Source: CALROG01 sp943369755
GTDB taxonomy: Bacteria; Pseudomonadota; Gammaproteobacteria; Burkholderiales; Burkholderiaceae_C
Length of the DNA: 42,341 nucleotides
NCBI GenBank assembly: GCA_943369755.1
Contig: CALROG020000036.1
Coordinates: 1 to 42,341, forward strand
Direction of reading: 5' to 3'
Shown piece by piece: positions 15,087 through 22,687 of the stretch (positions are counted from its first letter, which is position 1; each line of letters begins with the position of its first letter). A model generated the notes under the pieces. That model worked only from the letters and a program-made list of their open reading frames with translations, ran no database searches and was not told the DNA's origin. Position numbers and translations under genes: made by a program.

Positions 15087-15818
15087 ATGCACAACATGCG
15101 AACACCTTTTCTTCTTGCCACACTGGTGTCGGTGTTGCTAACGGCAGGCTGCGCGCTCTTGCCTGAGCCCGCCGAGCCGCCCGTGGCCACAGACTGCGCC
15201 AAACCCGAGCGCCCCAGCCAGCCTGCGCTGCAGGCCTTGGTGCCAGGCCGCCCCTTACTGGCACAGGTGTGGGGCTGTACCGACAAACGCACCGTGGTCA
15301 CCTACCCCCAGCCCGATGGCCTGCGCGTGATAGAGCGCGGCTGCCAACGGGTGCTGCCCGCAGTGGCCACCGCGTCCGGCGTGCGGCACGAAGACGCAGA
15401 ACTGCTGTTCTGGGCCAAGGGCACCGAGGCCCAGATGCAGCGCAAGCCCGGGCCTGCCATCTTCTGCCGTGAGTTCCGCTCGGCCTCGGTGATCGAAGAC
15501 GCGCGCGTGCGCGGCATCAGCTTCAGGGGCCAGGGCAACCAGCCGCCCTGGCTGGTAGAGGTGGGCCCCGGCAACCGGGTCGCCCTGCTGCACGGTGCAC
15601 CGGCCACCAGCCTGGTGTTCCCGCGGCTGGCGTCCATTACTGACGACGCCTCGGCCACCACCGTGTACACCGGCAAGGCCGGCGGCAACAGTGTTTCAGT
15701 GAAAGTGACCGAGCAGCCCTGCATCGACAACATCAGCGGCACCCGCTACCCCGGCAGCATAGAACTGCGCCTGGACGGTGTGCTGAGCAAGGGCTGCGGT
15801 ATCCCGCTGAAACCATGA
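15087..15818 (+). CDS. Lipoprotein with COG3650-like C-terminal domain
   Basis: A 243-residue protein (or 240 from ATG 15096). A lipoprotein signal (MRTPFLLATLVSVLL) ends at a lipobox, TAGC, so it is probably anchored to the outer membrane facing the periplasm. Six cysteines follow. The end (GQGNQPPWLVEVG, then TEQPCIDNISGTRYPGSIEL and LSKGCGIPL) resembles the small COG3650 domain found in putative envelope lipoproteins near heat-shock or MliC-like proteins. No enzymatic role is assigned. It is divergent from alaC and overlaps the next gene by 4 bp, so the two are co-translated. Confidence 0.65.
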   Translation: MHNMRTPFLLATLVSVLLTAGCALLPEPAEPPVATDCAKPERPSQPALQALVPGRPLLAQVWGCTDKRTVVTYPQPDGLRVIERGCQRVLPAVATASGVRHEDAELLFWAKGTEAQMQRKPGPAIFCREFRSASVIEDARVRGISFRGQGNQPPWLVEVGPGNRVALLHGAPATSLVFPRLASITDDASATTVYTGKAGGNSVSVKVTEQPCIDNISGTRYPGSIELRLDGVLSKGCGIPLKP

Positions 15819-16609
15819 GCGCAACCCCTGTTGCCGGCGTGCAGGTGCTGGCGTTTGACATCTTTGGCACCGTGGTGGACTGGCACGGCAGCATCGTGCG
15901 TGAAATGCAAACGCTGTACCCGCAGGTAGACGGCGACGCCTTTGCGCTAGCCTGGCGCGCCGGCTACAAGCCCGCCATGGCGCGTGTGATGAACGGCGAA
16001 TTTTTTCCCCCACGGTCGCCTTCTGCGAATGGCTCCCTGCCCCCCGAGGGGGCCGCGCTCGCCTTGGGGCGGCCCGGCGACGAGCGGGGTTGGAAGCCGC
16101 TCGACGATTTGCACCGCATCATTCTGGACGGCATCCTGCCGCAGTTTGGCCTGGCGCATCTGGACCAGGCCGCGCGGCAACACCTTAACCAGGTGTGGCA
16201 CCGGCTGGACCCGTGGCCCGACAGCGTGCAGGGCCTGACCCGCCTGAAGCGCAACTACGTCATCTGCACCCTGTCCAACGGCAACATCGCCCTGCTGACC
16301 CACATGGCCAAGCGCGCCGGCCTGCCCTGGGACTGTGTGCTCAGCGCCGAGGTGTTCCGTGCCTACAAGCCCGACCCGGCCACCTACCTGGGCGTGGCCA
16401 AGGTGTTTGGCCTGCAGCCTGAGCAAGTGATGCTGGTGGCCGCCCACCACGACGACCTGGCCGCTGCCCGTGGCTGCGGCCTGCGCACCGCCTACATCGA
16501 GCGGCCGCTGGAGTTTGGCGCGAAGAACCTCAAAGACGTGTCGCCGCAGGCAGGGAATGATCTGCATGCAAGGAGCCTTGAAGAGCTGGCGGACATGCTC
16601 GGGTGTTGA
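15815..16609 (+). CDS. HAD-superfamily hydrolase (haloacid dehalogenase type II) with in-frame repeat insert
   Basis: A 264-residue protein, longer than the usual ~225. The catalytic nucleophile motif is FDIFGTVVDWHG. Motif II lies in CTLSNGN, the Lys in EVFRAYKPDP, and the acidic motif in VAAHHDDLAAARG. The family includes haloacid dehalogenases and phosphatase-like enzymes. About 30 residues (codons 16001-16090) between MNGE and WKPLDDLH come from a family 2 repeat, are rich in Pro/Gly/Ala and are absent from typical relatives. The insert is in frame in the cap region, so the enzyme may remain active. The start overlaps the lipoprotein stop in an ATGA. Confidence 0.85.
   Translation: MSATPVAGVQVLAFDIFGTVVDWHGSIVREMQTLYPQVDGDAFALAWRAGYKPAMARVMNGEFFPPRSPSANGSLPPEGAALALGRPGDERGWKPLDDLHRIILDGILPQFGLAHLDQAARQHLNQVWHRLDPWPDSVQGLTRLKRNYVICTLSNGNIALLTHMAKRAGLPWDCVLSAEVFRAYKPDPATYLGVAKVFGLQPEQVMLVAAHHDDLAAARGCGLRTAYIERPLEFGAKNLKDVSPQAGNDLHARSLEELADMLGC
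16001..16090 (+). repeat. Family 2 repeat inside the HAD gene
   Basis: About 90 bp containing ctgccccccgagggggcc and ccttggggcggcccggcg. It is homologous to copies at 23650, 23748, 24231 and (inverted) 33716. It keeps the reading frame and encodes an SLPPEGAALALGRPGDE-type peptide. Confidence 0.8.
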
Positions 16610-16680
16610 CGCGCTAATCGCCGGTGCGCTGTGCCGCCTCTGGAATGGATACAGCGCTCACGCCACGGATCCAATCTGCT

Positions 16681-17373
16681 TCAAATGGCAACGAGCTGGC
16701 GGATGCCTTTTTCTTCCATCTCGCTGCCGGGGCCGCGGGCAATGAACTCGCCGCGCTCCATCACCAGGTAGTCGTCGGCCAGCTCTTGTGCAAAGTCGTA
16801 GTACTGCTCCACCAGCAGGATGGCCATGTCGCCCCGGTCGGCCAGCATGCGGATCACGTGGCCAATGTCCTTGATGATGCTGGGCTGGATGCCTTCAGTG
16901 GGCTCGTCCAGTACCAGCAGCTTGGGTTTGGCCGCCAGCGCGCGGGCAATGGCCAGTTGCTGCTGCTGCCCGCCCGACAGGTCGCCGCCGCGGCGGTTGA
17001 GCATTTGCTTGAGCACCGGGAACAGCTCATACAGCTCGGCCGGAATGGGCGTGGCCGCGCTCTTGTAGGCCAGACCCATTTGCAGATTTTCCTGCACCGT
17101 CAGGCGGGCAAAAATCTCGCGGCCCTGGGGCACAAAGCCGATACCGGCGCGGGCCCGCTCATAGGGTGTGGCAGCCTGGATGGCCTTGCCGTCAAATTCA
17201 ATGCTGCCGGTCTTGATTGGCACCAGACCCATCAAGCTCTTTAGCAGCGTGGTCTTGCCCACGCCGTTGCGCCCCAGCAGCACCGTGACCTTGCCGAGAT
17301 GCGCTTCGAGACTCACGTCGCGCAGGATGTGCGAGCCGCCGTAGTACTGATTAATGTTCTTTACGGCCAGCAT
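16681..17373 (-). CDS. urtE: Urea ABC transporter ATP-binding protein UrtE
   Basis: A 230-residue ATPase, last gene of urtABCDE. It has Walker A (GRNGVGKTTLLKSL), signature LSGGQQQQLAIARAL, Walker B (LLVLDEPTEGIQP) and the H-loop substitute region LLVEQYYDFA. It resembles LivF-type subunits and specifically UrtE (MLAVKNINQYYGGSHILRDV). With UrtD it powers high-affinity urea uptake. A family 3 hairpin repeat fills the ~100 bp gap before it. It converges with the HAD hydrolase; no terminator is evident in 16610-16680. Confidence 0.92.
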   Translation of the reverse strand: MLAVKNINQYYGGSHILRDVSLEAHLGKVTVLLGRNGVGKTTLLKSLMGLVPIKTGSIEFDGKAIQAATPYERARAGIGFVPQGREIFARLTVQENLQMGLAYKSAATPIPAELYELFPVLKQMLNRRGGDLSGGQQQQLAIARALAAKPKLLVLDEPTEGIQPSIIKDIGHVIRMLADRGDMAILLVEQYYDFAQELADDYLVMERGEFIARGPGSEMEEKGIRQLVAI

Positions 17374-17398
17374 GGGTTTAGGCTTTCATTCCAGAAAC

Positions 17399-17475
17399 AC
17401 CGCGGAACCGGCTTTGCCGGGCCGCTGGTGTTGCCCCCTGCAAGGGGGGAGGCGAAGCGCAGCGGAGCCTGGGGG
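17399..17475 (+). repeat. Family 3 hairpin repeat, urtD-urtE gap
   Basis: Contains cgcggaaccggctttgccgg, foldable as a GCCGGC-type stem with a TTT loop, followed by a cccctgcaaggggg stem. It matches 21104-21180. It may act as an mRNA-stabilising or attenuating stem-loop between co-transcribed genes. Confidence 0.6.
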
Positions 17476-18354
17476 TTAGCGTCCAAGGTACACCTCGATC
17501 ACGCGCTCGTCGGCCTGCACCTGGTCCAGCGTGCCCTGGGCCAGCACCGCGCCGTCGCACAGCACGGTGACGATTTCACTGATGGTGCGGATGAAGCTCA
17601 TGTCGTGTTCCACCACCATCAGGCTGTGCTTGCCCTTGAGCGTGAGAAACAGCTCCGCGGTGCGGGCGGTTTCTTCGTCGGTCATGCCGGCCACGGGCTC
17701 GTCCAGCAGCAGCAACTTGGGGTCTTGCATCAGCAGCATGCCGATTTCCAGCCACTGCTTCTGGCCGTGACTCAGGTTGCCCGCCATGCGTGTCACGCTG
17801 TCGGCCAGGTGGATGGTGTGCAGTATCTCGGCCAGCCGGTCGCTTTGGACACTGTCGAGCCGGAAGAACATCGACGCCTGCACGCCCTTGTTGGTCTTGA
17901 GTGCCAGTTCAAGGTTTTCAAACACGGTGAGTTGTTCAAACACCGTGGGCTTCTGGAACTTGCGGCCAATGCCCATTTGCGCAATCTCGGCCTCCTTGTA
18001 GCGCAGCAGGTCGATGGTGGAGCCAAAGAACACGGTGCCCTCGTCAGGCCGGGTTTTGCCGGTGATGATGTCCATCATCGTGGTCTTGCCCGCGCCGTTG
18101 GGGCCAATGATGCAGCGCAGCTCGCCGGGGGCGATGTCCAGGCTCAGTTTGTTGATGGCCTTGAAGCCGTCAAAGCTCACGCTCACATCTTCCAGGTAAA
18201 GAATGCGCCCGTGCGTGGTATCCACCACGCCGGGTGCCGCGGCAATGCGCGAAAAGCCGGCGCTGCGGCCACCCGATTCGGTCTTGCCCGGCTCCACCCG
18301 TTGCGCATGCGCCGCCACACGCTTTGCGCCTTCTTCCAGCAAATCGGGCGTCAT
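17476..18354 (-). CDS. urtD: Urea ABC transporter ATP-binding protein UrtD
   Basis: A 292-residue LivG-type ATPase. It has Walker A (GPNGAGKTTMMDIITG), UrtD-like signature LSHGQKQWLEIGMLLMQDP, Walker B (LLLLDEPVAGMTD) and H-loop MVVEHDMSF. The N-terminal ~50 residues (EEGAKRVAAHAQRVEPGKTE and onward) are an extension before the ATPase fold begins at LYLEDVSVSFDGF. It forms a heterodimer with UrtE. The start overlaps urtC by 4 bp. Confidence 0.92.
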   Translation of the reverse strand: MTPDLLEEGAKRVAAHAQRVEPGKTESGGRSAGFSRIAAAPGVVDTTHGRILYLEDVSVSFDGFKAINKLSLDIAPGELRCIIGPNGAGKTTMMDIITGKTRPDEGTVFFGSTIDLLRYKEAEIAQMGIGRKFQKPTVFEQLTVFENLELALKTNKGVQASMFFRLDSVQSDRLAEILHTIHLADSVTRMAGNLSHGQKQWLEIGMLLMQDPKLLLLDEPVAGMTDEETARTAELFLTLKGKHSLMVVEHDMSFIRTISEIVTVLCDGAVLAQGTLDQVQADERVIEVYLGR

Positions 18355-19460
18355 GGCGTGCCGCCCTTGCGGAGCTTTTTCACCAGGCCAACAATGCCAT
18401 TGGGCAGGAACAGAGTGACCAGAATGAACAACGCACCCAGAAAGTACAGCCAGTATTCGGGGGCTGTTACCGTGAGCCAGCTCTTGGCACCATTGACCAC
18501 AAAGGCACCGATGATCGGGCCGATCAGTGAGGCACGCCCGCCCACCGCCGCCCAGATAGCAATCTCAATGGAGTTGGCGGGGCTCATTTCACTCGGGTTG
18601 ATGATGCCCACCTGCGGCACATACAGCGCACCTGCCACGCCGCACATGACGGCCGAGATCACCCAGATGGTGAGCTTGTACCCAACCGGGTTGTAGCCAC
18701 TGAACATGACGCGGGTTTCTGCGTCGCGGATGGCTTGCAACACCCGGCCGAACTTGCTGGCCACCAGCCAGCGTGCGAACAAAAAGAAACCCAGCAGTGT
18801 GAGGCCGGTCAGCACAAAAATGGCCATGCGCATCGACGGTGTGGCGATCGCGATGCCCAGAATTCTCTTGAAGTCGGTAAAGCCGTTGTTGCCGCCAAAG
18901 CCGGTTTCGTTGCGAAAGAACAGCAGCATGGCGGCGAACGTCATGGCCTGGGTGATGATGGAGAAATACACGCCCTTGATGCGCGAGCGAAACGCAAAGA
19001 AGCCAAACACAAAGGCCACCAGGCCTGGCACCACCACAATCAGAACCAGCGTGGCGATGAAGCTGTCGCTGAAGGCCCAGTGCCAGGGCAGTTCTTTCCA
19101 GTCCAAAAAAACCATGAAGTCGGGCAGGTCGCTCTTGTAGTTGCCGTCGCGCCCGATCTGGCGCATCAAATACATGCCCATCGCATAGCCGCCCAGCGCA
19201 AAGAACAGGCCGTGGCCCAGGCTCAAGATGCCGGTGTAGCCCCAGATCAGGTCCATCGCCAGCGCAAGAATGGCAAAACACATGATCTTGCCAATGAGGG
19301 CCACGGCGAAGTCGCTCATGTGGAAAATGCTGCCCTCGGGCACCACCAGGTTGAGCAACGGAGCCAGCGCGCACACCACCAGCAACGCCACCACAAAGAC
19401 CGTCCAGCCGGTGCGCGTGAGCACCACCGGCTTGGGAGGCAGGGTCAGGGGCGTATTCAT
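18351..19460 (-). CDS. urtC: Urea ABC transporter permease UrtC
   Basis: A 369-residue LivM-type inner-membrane permease with about nine to ten hydrophobic segments. Typical stretches are LIWGYTGILSLGHGLFFALG and MFSGYNPVGYKLTIWVISA. It forms the urea channel with UrtB. The start overlaps the urtB stop by 4 bp (19457-19460) and its stop overlaps urtD, so UrtB, UrtC and UrtD are made from one message. Confidence 0.93.
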   Translation of the reverse strand: MNTPLTLPPKPVVLTRTGWTVFVVALLVVCALAPLLNLVVPEGSIFHMSDFAVALIGKIMCFAILALAMDLIWGYTGILSLGHGLFFALGGYAMGMYLMRQIGRDGNYKSDLPDFMVFLDWKELPWHWAFSDSFIATLVLIVVVPGLVAFVFGFFAFRSRIKGVYFSIITQAMTFAAMLLFFRNETGFGGNNGFTDFKRILGIAIATPSMRMAIFVLTGLTLLGFFLFARWLVASKFGRVLQAIRDAETRVMFSGYNPVGYKLTIWVISAVMCGVAGALYVPQVGIINPSEMSPANSIEIAIWAAVGGRASLIGPIIGAFVVNGAKSWLTVTAPEYWLYFLGALFILVTLFLPNGIVGLVKKLRKGGTP

Positions 19461-21025
19461 GCTTCAGCCGATCTGCCCTTCATCGCAAAGATGCCCTGCG
19501 GGCGCTTCTGGATGAAGATGATGATGAACACCAGTACCGCAATCTTGGCCAGCACGGCCCCGGCCCAGCCCTCCAGGAACTTGTTGAGCACGCCCAGCCC
19601 CAGCGCTGCATACACGGTGCCCGCCAGTTGGCCCACACCCCCCAGCACCACCACCATGAAGGCGTCCACGATGTAGCCCTGCCCCAGGTCAGGCCCGACG
19701 TTGCCCACCTGGCTCAGCGCGCAACCGGCCAGGCCCGCGATGCCCGAGCCCAACGCAAAGGCATAAGTGTCAATGCGCGCGGTGTTCACCCCCATGCACG
19801 CGGCAATCGGGCGGTTTTGCGTCACGCCGCGCACAAACAGGCCCAGGCGGGTTTTGCCAATCAGCCAGGCCATGCCCAGCAACACCGCGACGGCAAAGCC
19901 GATGATGACGATGCGGTTCCAGGGCAATTGCAGGTTGCCCATCACCACCACGCCGCCACTCATCCAGCTGGGGTTTTCCACGCCGACGTTCTGCGCGCCA
20001 AAAATCGTTCGCACCAGTTGCATCAGCATCAGGCTGATGCCCCAGGTGGCCAGCAATGTCTCCAGCGGGCGACCATACAGATAGCGGATCACGCTGCGTT
20101 CAAGCGCCGCGCCCATCAGCGCTGAGGCCATGAAGGCCACCGGCACCGCGGCCACCAGGTACCAGTCAAATGCGCCCGGCAGATACTTCTGAAACACGCC
20201 CTGCACCACATAGGTGGCATAGGCGCCAATCATCATCAGCTCGCCATGGGCCATGTTGATCACGCCCATCAAGCCATAGGTGATTGCCAGGCCCAGAGCC
20301 ACCAGCAGCAGGATGGAACCCAGGCTGACACCACTGAAGATGGCACCCGCCCGCTCGCCCCAGGCCAGCGACGCCTGCACGGTGCGCAGCGACGCCTCCA
20401 GCGCGGCCTTCACCTCGGCATCGGCCTCGCTCTTGATGCGTTCAAGCAGAATGGTTTTGGTGCCCGGGTCACGGCTGCTGCCCAGCAAGCGGGCGGCCTC
20501 CAGTCGCTTGGCCTGGTCTGCGCTGCCCAGCAGCGCGGCGGCGCGCACCAGGCCCAATTGCAGCTTCAACGCCTCATTGGTTTCGGTGGCGAGGGCCTTT
20601 TCGATCAGCGGCAGGCGGCTTTCGTCGGCCTCGCCTTGCAGCGTTTTGATGGCGGCGCGGCGCACCTTCTCGTCTTTGGAAAACAGCTTCAACGCGGCCA
20701 GCGCGTTGTCTATCTCGCCGCGCAAGCGGTTGTTGTTGATCACGTCTTCAGCGCCGTCGGGCAGCGCGATGTCGGCACCGGTGACCGGGTCACTGGCCTT
20801 GCCGTCGCGCACAACAAAAGCCTTGCCGCCTGCGACCTTCACCGCGTCGTCGGCCATGGCCTGAATAAACGCAGCCGTGCGTTCGTTGGCCACGGCGGCG
20901 GCCTTGTTCAGCGCCGCGATGCGGGCGTCAGAATCGCCCGCAGCCATCGCCAACGCTTCGGCAGACGTCAGGGCATGGGCGGGCGCGGCGACCAATGCCG
21001 CAAGCAAAACGAGAAACTTGATCAT
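19457..21025 (-). CDS. urtB: Urea ABC transporter permease UrtB
   Basis: A 522-residue LivH-type permease. As is usual for UrtB it has a signal peptide (MIKFLVLLAALVAAPAHA) and a long periplasmic N-terminal domain of about 200 residues (helical, with armadillo/HEAT-like character: VRRAAIKTLQGEADESRLPL). The membrane domain follows, starting near GVSLGSILLLVALGLAITYG with NMAHGELMMIGAY. It transports urea with UrtC. It lies 157 bp downstream of urtA, a gap holding a family 3 hairpin repeat. Confidence 0.93.
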   Translation of the reverse strand: MIKFLVLLAALVAAPAHALTSAEALAMAAGDSDARIAALNKAAAVANERTAAFIQAMADDAVKVAGGKAFVVRDGKASDPVTGADIALPDGAEDVINNNRLRGEIDNALAALKLFSKDEKVRRAAIKTLQGEADESRLPLIEKALATETNEALKLQLGLVRAAALLGSADQAKRLEAARLLGSSRDPGTKTILLERIKSEADAEVKAALEASLRTVQASLAWGERAGAIFSGVSLGSILLLVALGLAITYGLMGVINMAHGELMMIGAYATYVVQGVFQKYLPGAFDWYLVAAVPVAFMASALMGAALERSVIRYLYGRPLETLLATWGISLMLMQLVRTIFGAQNVGVENPSWMSGGVVVMGNLQLPWNRIVIIGFAVAVLLGMAWLIGKTRLGLFVRGVTQNRPIAACMGVNTARIDTYAFALGSGIAGLAGCALSQVGNVGPDLGQGYIVDAFMVVVLGGVGQLAGTVYAALGLGVLNKFLEGWAGAVLAKIAVLVFIIIFIQKRPQGIFAMKGRSAEA

Positions 21026-21103
21026 TGGAAGAACCTGTAAGGTGGACGGACTCGCCGCCCACCCTGCAAAACCTTCGAAACAGTGGCCGCTCCCCTTTTC
21101 GTG

Positions 21104-21180
21104 GGCAACCGCGGAACCGGCTTTGCCGGTCCGCTGGTTGCGCCCCCTGGGGGGAGGCGGCCGTCAGGCCACTTCGGGGG
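21104..21180 (+). repeat. Family 3 hairpin repeat, urtA-urtB gap
   Basis: Contains aaccgcggaaccggctttgc then cggtccgctgg and gccccctggggggagg. The aaccggctttgccggtt-type inverted repeat forms a strong stem. It lies just after the urtA stop (21183), as seen for stem-loops that protect messages of highly expressed binding proteins. Confidence 0.6.
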
Positions 21181-21182
21181 GA

Positions 21183-22451
21183 TTACTTCGACTTCCCGTC
21201 CGGCTCATCCTTCTTCTTGTCGTTGCCTTCAATGTAAGGAGACCACGGCTTGGCCTTGACCGGGCCAGGCGTCTTCCACACCACATTGAACTGGCCATCG
21301 GCCTTGATCTCGCCGATAAACACGCTCTTGTGCAGATGGTGGTTCTTCTCGTCCATCTTGGAGACGATGCCCGACGGTGCCTTGAAGGTCTGGCCGGCCA
21401 TTGCCGCAATGACCTTGTCCACGTCGGTGGTCTTGGCCTTCTCGACGGCCTGCTTCCACATGTTGATGCCGATGTAGGTGGCTTCCATCGGGTCATTGGT
21501 CAGCGGCTTGTCCTTGTGGCCGGCAATGCCCTTGGCCTTGGCGTAAGCGGACCACTTCTTGATGAATTCGTCATTGGCCGGGTTCTTGATCGACTGGAAG
21601 TAGTTCCAGGCGGCCAGGTGGCCCACCAGCGGCTTGGTATCCACGCCGCGCAGTTCTTCTTCACCGACGGAGAAGGCAACCACTGGCACGTCTTTGGCCT
21701 TCAGGCCAGCGTTGCCCAGTTCCTTGTAGAAAGGCACGTTGGAGTCACCGTTGATGGTGGACACCACGGCGGTCTTGCCACCCTGGCTGAACTTCTTGAC
21801 GTCGGCCACGATGGTCTGGTAGTCCGAGTGGCCAAACGGGGTGTACTTCTCGTCGATGTCCTTGTCCGCCACGCCCTTGCTCTTGAGGTAGGCGCGCAGG
21901 ATCTTGTTGGTAGTGCGGGGGTACACGTAGTCGGTGCCCAGCAGAACCCAGCGCTTTGCCGCGCCGCCGTCTTTGCTCATCAGGTAGTCCACCGCGGGGA
22001 TGGCTTGCTGGTTGGGAGCGGCACCGGTGTAGAACACGTTCTTGGAGAGCTCTTCACCCTCGTACTGCACCGGGTAGAACAGCAGGCCGTTCATTTCTTC
22101 CACCACCGGCAGCACCGACTTGCGGCTCACCGACGTCCAGCAACCAAAGATCACGGAAACTTTGTCCTGGCCCAGCAGCTGCTTGGTCTTTTCAGCGAAC
22201 AGCGGCCAGTTGGAGGCCGGGTCAACAATCACCGGCTCAAGCTTCTTGCCCAGCACGCCACCCTTGGCGTTGATTTCTTCAATGGCCATCAGCACCGTGT
22301 CTTTCAACACGGTTTCTGAAATGGCCATGGTGCCCGACAGGCTGTGCAGAATGCCAACCTTGATGGTGCCGCCCGCCTGGGCGAACGAGGCACCAGCGCC
22401 GGCCAGCGCCACGGCGGCAGTAATTGCCTTGAGGGTAAAACGACGTTGCAT
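21183..22451 (-). CDS. urtA: Urea ABC transporter substrate-binding protein UrtA
   Basis: A 422-residue periplasmic urea-binding protein. ATG 22451 is preceded by AGGAG at a 7-base spacing. The signal peptide is MQRRFTLKAITAAVALAGAG, then ASFAQA. Characteristic regions are IKVGILHSLSGTMAISETVL, FGCWTSVSRKSVLPVVEE, NGLLFYPVQYEGEE and VSTINGDSNVPFYKEL. It is the first gene of urtABCDE. I found no convincing sigma-54 element in its 236 bp upstream region (22452-22687), so transcription may start there from another promoter or upstream of the kinase. Confidence 0.95.
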   Translation of the reverse strand: MQRRFTLKAITAAVALAGAGASFAQAGGTIKVGILHSLSGTMAISETVLKDTVLMAIEEINAKGGVLGKKLEPVIVDPASNWPLFAEKTKQLLGQDKVSVIFGCWTSVSRKSVLPVVEEMNGLLFYPVQYEGEELSKNVFYTGAAPNQQAIPAVDYLMSKDGGAAKRWVLLGTDYVYPRTTNKILRAYLKSKGVADKDIDEKYTPFGHSDYQTIVADVKKFSQGGKTAVVSTINGDSNVPFYKELGNAGLKAKDVPVVAFSVGEEELRGVDTKPLVGHLAAWNYFQSIKNPANDEFIKKWSAYAKAKGIAGHKDKPLTNDPMEATYIGINMWKQAVEKAKTTDVDKVIAAMAGQTFKAPSGIVSKMDEKNHHLHKSVFIGEIKADGQFNVVWKTPGPVKAKPWSPYIEGNDKKKDEPDGKSK

Positions 22452-22623
22452 ACGAATGCTCCTGAAAAAGAAACAGAAAAAGTGACCCGAGTGAAAACCA
22501 GAAATCGCCCCACCGCCGCCCCTTGCGGGGCATCTCTGATGCGGACAGATTGATTCTGGGGACTGCTGGTGCCGCGCGGAATACGCCGCATGGCGTACGC
22601 GAGCCAACTTCGGGCTCACGATC

Positions 22624-22672
22624 TGCTATCTAATTGATAGTGGCTGCCGCAGCACCCATGAGGGCTGGCGGC
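22624..22672 (-). repeat. Family 1 dispersed repeat, copy f
   Basis: On the minus strand it contains gccagccctcatgggtgctg followed by cggcagccactatcaattagatagc. It sits between the response regulator stop and urtA. The rest of 22452-22687 shows no gene. Confidence 0.65.
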
Positions 22673-22687
22673 CATATTGGCGTGAAA

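Noticed and set aside
14972..15301. N-terminal extension of the aminotransferase
   Set aside because: The extra residues do not match the family and overlap the divergent lipoprotein gene; MTAASLAKRRF is the natural start.
22452..22619. Upstream extension of UrtA
   Set aside because: It would place the signal peptide internally; ATG 22451 has a good AGGAG site.
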